Below, piece by piece: positions 8,495-14,447 of a stretch of 22,992 nucleotides of DNA. The stretch is from an uncultured Moraxella sp. (GTDB lineage: Bacteria; Pseudomonadota; Gammaproteobacteria; Pseudomonadales; Moraxellaceae), in assembly GCA_943908405.1 (NCBI GenBank), contig CALTTE010000023.1, positions 1 to 22,992 of the forward strand, given 5' to 3'. The notes under the pieces were generated by a model. It did not search any database. It had not been told where the DNA came from and saw only the letters and a list, made by a program, of their open reading frames with translations. The position numbers were made by a program, and so were the translations under genes. The first letter of the stretch is position 1. Every line of letters begins with the position of its first letter.

Positions 8495-8617
8495 ATGCAC
8501 CCAGAAAAATTCTTTTTTCTAATGATTCTTTTTTTAGTAACAGGCGCAATTCCGCTTGCGGCGATATGCTTTGTACTTTTTATTATCGCCCTTATCGGCC
8601 ATACTTTTAAACTTTAA
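8495..8617 (+). CDS. Small hydrophobic protein, single or double membrane segment (40 aa)
   Basis: The ORF starts MHPEKFFFLMILF and ends ALIGHTFKL, 40 residues in all. Almost everything from Phe6 to Ile34 is hydrophobic (VTGAIPLAAICFVLF in the middle), so it should insert in the inner membrane. A Gly-Ala-Ile-Pro bend could split it into two short helices. Its ATG is preceded by AGGAG at 8484-8488 with a 6-nt gap, one of the best ribosome binding sites in the window, and this is the main support for it being real. It lies between cas6 and the CRISPR leader, on the same strand. No family was recognised, and a role in the CRISPR system is only a positional guess. Confidence 0.55.
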   Translation: MHPEKFFFLMILFLVTGAIPLAAICFVLFIIALIGHTFKL

Positions 8618-8702
8618 ACACAATCTATTAAGCTTTAAACATAATTAAGCTTTAAACATAATTAAGCTTTAAACATAATTAAGCTTTAAACACAATCTAT
8701 CA
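8613..8702. repeat. 17-bp tandem repeat in the CRISPR upstream region
   Basis: The unit aagctttaaacataatt is repeated exactly at 8630-8646, 8647-8663 and 8664-8680, with a diverging fourth copy from 8681. The block is bracketed by two copies of ctttaaacacaatctat (from about 8613 and 8684). The first overlaps the end of the small membrane ORF. Confidence 0.9.
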
Positions 8703-8718
8703 ACACAGTTTGTCTATG

Positions 8719-8747
8719 TTGAATAAACAGCAAATATTTGTTATAAT
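8719..8747 (+). promoter_or_regulatory. Near-consensus promoter in the CRISPR leader
   Basis: TTGAAT (8719-8724) and a perfect TATAAT (8742-8747) are separated by exactly 17 bp. Transcription would start around 8754 and run through the array, with a leader transcript of about 175 nt before the first repeat. Confidence 0.65.
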
Positions 8748-8778
8748 AATGGGGCTTAAGCAATTTAAGCCCCTTATT
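8745..8778 (+). promoter_or_regulatory. Strong hairpin at the leader transcription start
   Basis: GGGGCTTAA (8751-8759) pairs perfectly with TTAAGCCCC (8765-8773) around a 5-nt loop. AATAA and TTATT can extend the stem past a one-base bulge. No U run follows on either strand, so it is not a classic terminator. It overlaps the predicted start of the array transcript. Confidence 0.6.
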
Positions 8779-8927
8779 AGGGTAGGTTTTAAGCTTACTG
8801 ACGAGGCTAAGCGGTATTATTATTGTTTTAAACTGTACAAAATTTCATCAACTTTTTTGGGGTTAATTCACCTTAAAATTACTAGCTGCAATGGCTTGAA
8901 TTGGTTGATTTTTTTTAGAAAGTCGCA

Positions 8928-9854
8928 GTTTAAAACCTTCCCTGATTAACAAGGGATTAAGACTGCGTAGCTCGATGGCAACTTGGTCTTTCATAAGTTT
9001 AAAACCTTCCCTGATTAACAAGGGATTAAGACTTGAGCTAAGCTCTTCAGCTGTAACTCTCATTGGTTTAAAACCTTCCCTGATTAACAAGGGATTAAGA
9101 CATCACGTAGTTAACACTGTGAGCGTCATTCCAAGTTTAAAACCTTCCCTGATTAACAAGGGATTAAGACCTTATTGCAAGAACGTGGGGTAAAATATTT
9201 GGGTTTAAAACCTTCCCTGATTAACAAGGGATTAAGACAGCCTGAACCCAGCCAGTAACAAGCCCGTTTGCGTTTAAAACCTTCCCTGATTGACAAGGGA
9301 TTAAGACTCAGGGGTTAGAGTATGATACTCGACAAGCCCAGTTTAAAACCTTCCCTGATTAACAAGGGATTAAGACCAGTCTCTTTAAGTTTCTTCTCAC
9401 ACTCTATGAGTTTAAAACCTTCCCTGATTGACAAGGGATTAAGACACAGACTATCTCCTTAGACTTACCCTCGTATAAGTTTAAAACCTTCCCTGATTGA
9501 CAAGGGATTAAGACTTCACTATAATGGATACTATATTGTATGAGTTTGTTTAAAACCTTCCCTGATTGACAAGGGATTAAGACGACACACCCTCAAGAAG
9601 GTTAATAAACATCTCGTTTAAAACCTTCCCTGATTGACAAGGGATTAAGACCCAACAGTACCAATGATTGCCCCTTTGTCATAGTTTAAAACCTTCCCTG
9701 ATTAACAAGGGATTAAGACTGGGGCAAAGGGTTTTCTAGCTTAAATGCTTGTGTTTAAAACCCTCCCTGATTAACAAGGGATTAAGACAAGAGTATTGAT
9801 AAGGCAACCAAGACTGGTGTTTAAAACCTTCCCTGATTAACAAGGGATTTATTA
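8928..9854 (+). CRISPR. CRISPR array, 14 repeats of 36 bp and 13 spacers
   Basis: Repeats begin at 8928, 8997, 9066, 9135, 9203, 9272, 9341, 9410, 9479, 9548, 9616, 9684, 9753 and 9819. Each runs GTTTAAAACCTTCCCTGATT then AACAAGGGATTAAGAC. The stem is TCCCT/AGGGA around an 8-nt loop, and the 3' end ATTAAGAC resembles the 8-nt tag of type III and type I repeats (commonly ATTGAAAC). Spacers are 33 nt, except three of 32 (numbers 4, 10 and 11) and the last of 30. Repeats 6 and 8-11 carry G instead of A at position 21, and repeat 13 has T11C. The last repeat has lost its final five bases, marking the trailer. Transcription should be on the + strand from the leader at left. No spacer was seen to match elsewhere in the window. 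Confidence 0.98.
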
Positions 9855-9865
9855 AAATTTAGGCA

Positions 9866-9897
9866 CAAAAAAACCAGCTTAGCATTGCCAAGCCAGT
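9866..9897 (-). terminator. Intrinsic terminator of the csx16-end operon
   Basis: Read on the - strand, ACTGGCTT and AAGCTGGT pair along eight positions, two of them G-U wobbles, and are followed by seven T residues (A run at 9867-9873 on +). On the + strand the same arms have two C-A mismatches, so the structure favours - strand transcription. It lies 20 bp after the csx16 stop and 12 bp from the array end. Confidence 0.7.
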
Positions 9898-9917
9898 TTT
9901 TTATCGTAGTTTTGCAC

Positions 9918-10211
9918 TTATTTTTTGATAACAACAAACTCCTCAAGCGTTGCCTTGCAGATAGCCAGCTCATCATCGCCAAGCTCCACCCCACGCAGAT
10001 GGGCGGGTATATCAAGCGACAAATGCACATATCGCACGCCTGCTTGATTGATGGCATAGATTAAATTAACTGGCAACGTTCCAATCACCGTATCGCCCGA
10101 TTTAAGACAGGCGACGTCATCAAGATGGGTCAAATGCTTGTCATAATGGATTTGATTGGCATTTGCCCACGCCACCGACCCCAAATGACGAGTAATAAAA
10201 TACGTGGTCAT
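9918..10211 (-). CDS. csx16: CRISPR-associated protein Csx16
   Basis: A 97-residue protein opening MTTYFITRHLGSVAWA, with the VIGTLPVNL and YVHLSLDIPAHLRG blocks that define the Csx16 (VVA1548) family. The family fold is CARF-like and it has been proposed, and in some members shown, to act as a ring nuclease that breaks cyclic tetra-adenylate and so turns off type III signalling. The ATG at 10211 is chosen over one 13 codons upstream because the family starts here and AAAGGGG lies about 9 nt before it. It is the last gene of the - strand block, 63 bp after the CARF-HEPN gene, and is followed by a terminator. The biochemical role is taken from the family and has not been tested here. Confidence 0.85.
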   Translation of the reverse strand: MTTYFITRHLGSVAWANANQIHYDKHLTHLDDVACLKSGDTVIGTLPVNLIYAINQAGVRYVHLSLDIPAHLRGVELGDDELAICKATLEEFVVIKK

Positions 10212-10274
10212 AAATAATACCCCTTTCAACCAATCATCAATCGCCAGCAAATTACTCTCAATTTGCGCATAGTC

Positions 10275-11465
10275 TTACTTCAAAAGATTATCAAACCGCT
10301 GTTTTAGGCTTTGCTTCATCGCTGATTCATCGCCAAGGATGCGTTTTAAGTCTTTATTGGCATCTCTTCCTAGACCGTGAGCCAAAGCATTGCGAATCGC
10401 ATTTAAAAAGCGGAATTGTTGTTCATTTTTTTGCAATGTCTTTCTGGTCAATTCTCGATCATCATAAGAATTTGGGTCTTTTTTATCTTGTATCGTTTGC
10501 TCAGATATCATCCCTTCTTGGGCAAAAATCACCGCTCTTAGATAATCTTGACGTGCCAAATATTCATACGCTAATTTTTGTTCTTGTGTACCACGATTGT
10601 CTGTTTTAAACCAGTCTAAGCGTTTAATCAATTGCGGTTTAAACAATTTAAAAATAGCGGTATTGATGTCATCAATTTGATTAAAAACAGTAGACAGCTT
10701 TTGTTTGGCTTGACTGGAGTTATTGTTACGCTCAAAAAAGATAGCTTCTTGTAGCAATCTGCTGTCGTTTTCAGACAAGCCCTCTTTTTGTAGCAAGGGG
10801 GCGAATACGCCATAATCACCATCTTTATCAAAGGTTGTCAAGCCATCCACCCAATCAAGCATCACAAGCAGACTTTCAAGCTCTAAAACAGGCGTTTTTT
10901 TGTCATCATCAGTTTCTGTATCTTTTTTGGCAGCCATTTCAAGCGCCCCATAATAAACTTGAGACACATCTACTTGTTTGATTTTTTTCAAAAATTTTGC
11001 CGCCACCAGTGATAACATTGGCAAATGCCTAAAACCGTGCGTTACATCCAAAACCACTTGTTCATTGTCGCTTAAATGGTCAGACAGTACCGATAAGATT
11101 TCAATTTGCTCCTGCTCATTTTTAGCAAAAGGAATTAAAATACAGTGAACTTGTGTATTTAATTTCTCCGATAAATAGCGTGAAAACGGTTCTAACTGCT
11201 CTTGCGTTACTTGATGACTGGCAACCGCCTCAGACAAACCAAGCCATTCATCAGTCATCGTCTCGCCTGCATTCTCTAAAAACACATCCCACATACTGCC
11301 CGATGTACCCAAAAAAATGGTCTTTGTTGGCTTAACTTTTTCTACCAATGTCAAACCAATGTATTGTGTATTATTAAAAATCTGCCCATCATTGAATTGA
11401 TAATTGGCGGTGCGATAGCCTTTTTTCTTATCGCCCACGCCCAAAAAACTAATTAATGTTGTCAT
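10275..11465 (-). CDS. csx2: CARF-HEPN ribonuclease, TM1812/Csx2 family (Csx1-like)
   Basis: A 396-residue type III ancillary effector. The N-terminal CARF domain starts MTTLISFLGVGD and has the family signature VVLDVTHGFRHLPM at 137-150, which lines the cyclic-oligoadenylate pocket. The middle is a helical linker, partly charged. The C-terminal HEPN domain has the catalytic R-X4-H as Arg358 to His363 in IRNALAHG. Known relatives are activated by cyclic tetra-adenylate from Cas10 and cleave single-stranded RNA without sequence guidance, causing dormancy or abortive infection. AAGGAAG lies upstream of the ATG. It sits 35 bp after the CARF-RelE gene and before csx16, so effector and likely off-switch share a transcript. 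Subfamily naming (Csx1 versus Csx2) varies between databases. Confidence 0.88.
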   Translation of the reverse strand: MTTLISFLGVGDKKKGYRTANYQFNDGQIFNNTQYIGLTLVEKVKPTKTIFLGTSGSMWDVFLENAGETMTDEWLGLSEAVASHQVTQEQLEPFSRYLSEKLNTQVHCILIPFAKNEQEQIEILSVLSDHLSDNEQVVLDVTHGFRHLPMLSLVAAKFLKKIKQVDVSQVYYGALEMAAKKDTETDDDKKTPVLELESLLVMLDWVDGLTTFDKDGDYGVFAPLLQKEGLSENDSRLLQEAIFFERNNNSSQAKQKLSTVFNQIDDINTAIFKLFKPQLIKRLDWFKTDNRGTQEQKLAYEYLARQDYLRAVIFAQEGMISEQTIQDKKDPNSYDDRELTRKTLQKNEQQFRFLNAIRNALAHGLGRDANKDLKRILGDESAMKQSLKQRFDNLLK

Positions 11466-11500
11466 CGTTTTCTTCCTTATACAAATTCATTGTTGATAAA

Positions 11501-12640
11501 TTATATCATCGACCTAATATTATGCAAAGCATCCCCTACTTTTTTTAGCACATAGCTATCGCCTTGTTTTTGCATAAATATCCTATGATGACCGATGTCA
11601 ATATCACACTCCCACAAATTTTGTTCACGGTATTGTTGTTGTTGCAAGGGTTTAGCGTCCAGTGAACGCAAATTTATCTCCCCATTGCTTTCAGCAAATA
11701 CCGCCAACTCATCAATGGTTTTATTGACCTTTGCCATTATCTGCTCATTAAAATCCTTACAGCTTTGCTCAAATTCATCAGTAAAAATAACCCTATCGCT
11801 AATGCTTGGCAACAGTGTTTTTTTATACGCCCTGTTTTGATAATTTGCCCACAGCACCTCGCCCCATTCTGACAACATACAATCATCATCAACACCAAAC
11901 AACAAAATATCTGGAATGGTGCTTAACGCCTGCTTATCAACAGCCAACCCCTTTTCTAAACGCCGAAACGTGGTTAAATGCTGCTCAATAACGCCATTAT
12001 CCAGTGCAATGGGCAATTTGGGAATGGTTAAAAGCTCGGCACTGCCCTCAAACAAATAAAAACTCTCATCGGCATAAAGCCCCGATAACGCCTGCAAAAA
12101 GCCATTCAGGCTCTTAAAACCGCCGGTTAAATTCACATAAATCTGATAACCACTGTCTTTATAACCTTGAAATAACTCGGTTAATTCTTTGGTGAGTTCT
12201 CTTAGTGCATTTCTAAACTGTGTTAAATTCGATGTTTTTAACCCACTGCTGGTAATAATTTGTACCTGATAGCCTTTTTTTTCCAGCCACTGCTTAATAA
12301 TTTGTGCCGTTTTGTCGCCCAAAATCGTATCGGTTTTTAATAGATAAAAAATGGTTTGACCGTCTTTGGGGTCAATGGCTGGATTATTATCTTGCCAAGT
12401 CAATAAACCATTTAATTCAGCACTTTGTTCTTTGATTTTGGTAATGTCGGTTTCTGCCAATAAAGCCTGCTCTCGTGCGTCCATATGTTGCTTAAGCTTG
12501 ATTTGTTCAGCTTGATTGATGTCATTCCAATCTGATTTGGATTTATTGGAGTGTTCCTTTAATAACTCTTTTAGCTCGTCGCTTATCTTGCCATTGGTAA
12601 GCAAACTTGTACCACAGGTAGATAAAATTAAAGCAGGCAT
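11501..12640 (-). CDS. CARF protein of APE2256 family with RelE-like C-terminal domain
   Basis: A 379-residue protein. Residues 1-210 form a CARF domain of the APE2256 family: MPALILSTCGTSLLTNG at the start and the ligand-loop motif NLTGGFKS at 170-177. A middle part (about 215-280) with DILLFGV and LSEWGEVLWANYQ looks like the small winged-helix-type linker of this family. From about 285 the sequence has the pattern of a RelE/HigB toxin: a helical FNEQIMAKVNKTIDEL hairpin, a short variable stretch, SLDAKPL, then LWECDIDIGHHRIFMQKQGD, a basic beta core, and VLKKVGDALHN. That would make it a CARF-RelE effector like Cami1 of Allochromatium vinosum, which cuts ribosome-bound mRNA when cyclic oligoadenylate binds. 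The RelE call is by eye. A strong AAAAGGAG precedes the ATG. Confidence 0.8.
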   Translation of the reverse strand: MPALILSTCGTSLLTNGKISDELKELLKEHSNKSKSDWNDINQAEQIKLKQHMDAREQALLAETDITKIKEQSAELNGLLTWQDNNPAIDPKDGQTIFYLLKTDTILGDKTAQIIKQWLEKKGYQVQIITSSGLKTSNLTQFRNALRELTKELTELFQGYKDSGYQIYVNLTGGFKSLNGFLQALSGLYADESFYLFEGSAELLTIPKLPIALDNGVIEQHLTTFRRLEKGLAVDKQALSTIPDILLFGVDDDCMLSEWGEVLWANYQNRAYKKTLLPSISDRVIFTDEFEQSCKDFNEQIMAKVNKTIDELAVFAESNGEINLRSLDAKPLQQQQYREQNLWECDIDIGHHRIFMQKQGDSYVLKKVGDALHNIRSMI

Positions 12641-12729
12641 ACATTCTCCTTTTAAAGAACTTTCTTTTAAATAGTTTTAATCAACAAAAACTTTAACAAA
12701 AATTAAAAAACCGATAAATCAAAAATCTA

Positions 12730-13479
12730 TCAATCCACAATATTGCGAAAAGTTAAGTTAATTCGGCTGGCTTTGACCTTTTTTTGTTTGGGTACGCTGT
12801 GTTGCCAATGGTGTTGCAACGCTCCTGCCATTACCAAAACACTGCCGTGGTGCAAGCCAATTTCTAGCTTTTCATCGTGATTGTCTTTATAACGAAGCAA
12901 AAACCGCCGACTCTCGCCAAAATTCACCGAAGCAATTAGCGGATTTTTACCGAGCTCTTTTTCAGCATCAGTATGCCAACTGATATAGTCTTCACCTGAG
13001 CGATACCAGTTAAGTAATACACTATTAAAACGGCGTTTGCAAATGACTGACAAAACGTCATTTAGTTCAATTAATTTTGCTGTCCACGCCTTGGGGTGCA
13101 GATGAATGCCTGAATAGGTATAAGGACGGTCGCTGTCGCCATACCACGCCGAAACACGGGGCAATTTGTGTTCTTTGCCATACATTTTTATGGTGTCTTG
13201 ATGCCATTTGATGTTTTTAAATGGCAAATGATTGATATCGCCTTCATTTTGCCAATCGTGGTGGCGGTGGTCAATGCCTTCACACGCCAAAAAATAATCC
13301 ATAAATTCATCGCTTTGCTTGGCATCAAAATAATTTGGGGCATAATACAAGCGACCGTGCGGCACATCAATAACAATCCCTTTGCCGTCATCGTGGGGGC
13401 GTGCGTCAAAGGCAGTATTTTGAAATTTGCCACGCTGAATTAAGCCATTAAGGGCGGATTGTTGGGTAAATAAGTCCAT
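12730..13479 (-). CDS. AlkB-family 2-oxoglutarate/Fe(II) dioxygenase
   Basis: A 249-residue oxygenase resembling human ALKBH2/3-type and short bacterial AlkB homologues. The iron ligands are His169 and Asp171 (ISWHTDAE) and His227 (HHWQHSVPK). The 2-oxoglutarate arginine motif is RINLTFR at 239-245. PRVSAWYGD and YTYSG upstream match the nucleotide-recognition part of the family. Such enzymes oxidatively remove methyl groups from bases in DNA or RNA (1-methyladenine, 3-methylcytosine). A good AAAAAGGAG lies in the 23-bp gap after the methyltransferase-like gene, so the two are probably co-transcribed. An AlkB gene inside a type III CRISPR block is not expected; it may be cargo or may act on RNA. 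Confidence 0.9.
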   Translation of the reverse strand: MDLFTQQSALNGLIQRGKFQNTAFDARPHDDGKGIVIDVPHGRLYYAPNYFDAKQSDEFMDYFLACEGIDHRHHDWQNEGDINHLPFKNIKWHQDTIKMYGKEHKLPRVSAWYGDSDRPYTYSGIHLHPKAWTAKLIELNDVLSVICKRRFNSVLLNWYRSGEDYISWHTDAEKELGKNPLIASVNFGESRRFLLRYKDNHDEKLEIGLHHGSVLVMAGALQHHWQHSVPKQKKVKASRINLTFRNIVD

Positions 13480-13502
13480 AACTAACTCCTTTTTGACACA
13501 AC

Positions 13503-14357
13503 CTAGGCGACTTTATCCATTGTATGCCCATTTAACGCAATACCCATACCAATGGCTGTTGCAAAATATTGCTCGTAACGCTTCTGTTTTGGACGATAGG
13601 TACAGTATCCTACAGGGTATTTGGTTATGGCTTGTGTTTTGCCTGTAAGCAAATGAGCTAATAGGTTAAAACCAAGATAACCATTAGATCGAATATCTGA
13701 TGAACCAATACCACTGGCAATCACAACATTGTTATTAGGCAAGTGGCGGATTTGCTGACAAATACCGTCTAGCTGTGATTGCACAGCTTGCACATCTAAA
13801 ATATAAGACATCAAATGAAAGGTATCGCCAATATTATTAATGTTAGGCAAACGCACCTTATCCAAGCTGCAGTTGTGGTAAGTTATCACCACATCAAAAC
13901 CCAATGCTTGGGCAAATACAGACACTTTATAACAAGCAATTGACAATGCCGTAATGGACGGCTCAATTAAATGAATATTTAGACGAATATTGCTTGCGTT
14001 TTGTTGGCTGGCAATATAAGCCAATGTTGCAAGCGTTGCCACCCCTTGACCACAACCATAATCCACAATATTGATCACAACATCTTCTGAATCAATAATA
14101 AGATTGTCCGACAATACTTCACGAAAAACCGTATAATGTCCCATTTCATAAGCCACCGAATAAAACAACGCTTCTGCATCGTTAATCAATGGGCGAGTAC
14201 AGCGACTGGTACGGCTACGAAAAGCATTATATTCCATTGGTACATTGCTTATAAATTGCTTAACTAAGCTATGATAAAACCCTACAAATCCGCCATTGTT
14301 CATCGCTTGGCAAGCGGTGATGATTGGTTGGGAGATTGGATAGCTATTGATTGGCAT
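13503..14357 (-). CDS. Class I SAM-dependent methyltransferase-like protein
   Basis: About 284 residues with a Rossmann methyltransferase pattern. Motif I is VDYGCGQG (about residues 98-105), the acidic strand after it is IHLIEPSITAL (about 128-138), and a motif IV-like FHLMSYILD is at about 180-188. The N-terminal 95 residues and the tail are not recognised, and the substrate is unknown. The ATG at 14357 is chosen because AAAAGGAG lies 8 nt before it and the promoter at 14401-14431 would start transcription near 14394. A longer frame opening at 14438 begins upstream of that start point. The gene sits between cmr6 and the AlkB-family gene. A nucleic-acid or protein methyltransferase is possible, or a catalytically altered relative. 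Confidence 0.7.
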   Translation of the reverse strand: MPINSYPISQPIITACQAMNNGGFVGFYHSLVKQFISNVPMEYNAFRSRTSRCTRPLINDAEALFYSVAYEMGHYTVFREVLSDNLIIDSEDVVINIVDYGCGQGVATLATLAYIASQQNASNIRLNIHLIEPSITALSIACYKVSVFAQALGFDVVITYHNCSLDKVRLPNINNIGDTFHLMSYILDVQAVQSQLDGICQQIRHLPNNNVVIASGIGSSDIRSNGYLGFNLLAHLLTGKTQAITKYPVGYCTYRPKQKRYEQYFATAIGMGIALNGHTMDKVA

Positions 14358-14400
14358 TGTATGCTCCTTTTGTTGAATCCTTTGCGTTAAAAGTGAGCAT

Positions 14401-14431
14401 ATTATAGCCGATTTTTTGTCAATACTATCAA
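14401..14431 (-). promoter_or_regulatory. Promoter of the methyltransferase-AlkB pair
   Basis: On the - strand a perfect TATAAT (14406-14401) lies 19 bp after TTGATA (14431-14426). The 19-bp spacing is longer than ideal. Its position directly after the cmr6 stop and its -10 quality suggest the methyltransferase-AlkB pair can be transcribed independently of the cmr genes. Confidence 0.5.
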
Positions 14432-14447
14432 ATGGCAAGCTTGCGGT

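Larger units (their letters stand above)
8618..8927 (+). promoter_or_regulatory. CRISPR leader region
   Basis: The AT-rich stretch immediately upstream of the first repeat holds the 17-bp tandem repeat, a strong promoter and a hairpin. The leader is placed on this side because the most degenerate repeat is at the other end and because cas6 lies here in the same orientation. Beyond 8780 it has no recognisable element except T runs near 8850 and 8905. Confidence 0.65.

Noticed and set aside
8419..8610. 63-residue + strand frame overlapping the small membrane ORF
   Set aside because: No ribosome binding site and a composition like noise; the overlapping 40-codon frame has AGGAG at ideal spacing and a coherent hydrophobic product.
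8710..8949. 79-residue + strand frame through the leader into the first repeat
   Set aside because: It crosses the leader promoter, the hairpin and the first CRISPR repeat and resembles no protein.
8863..9193. Reading frames with repeated LKPSLINKGLR or LNPLLIREGFK peptides on both strands
   Set aside because: They are the CRISPR repeat translated; the 69-bp repeat-plus-spacer period is a multiple of three, so the frame stays open by chance.
9867..9903. The same hairpin as a + strand terminator for the CRISPR array
   Set aside because: On the + strand two C-A mismatches interrupt the stem; the arms pair fully only in - strand RNA.
14401..14417. TTGACA close to TATAAT on the - strand as a promoter pair
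   Set aside because: Only 10 bp separate them; the TTGATA 19 bp away is a more workable -35.
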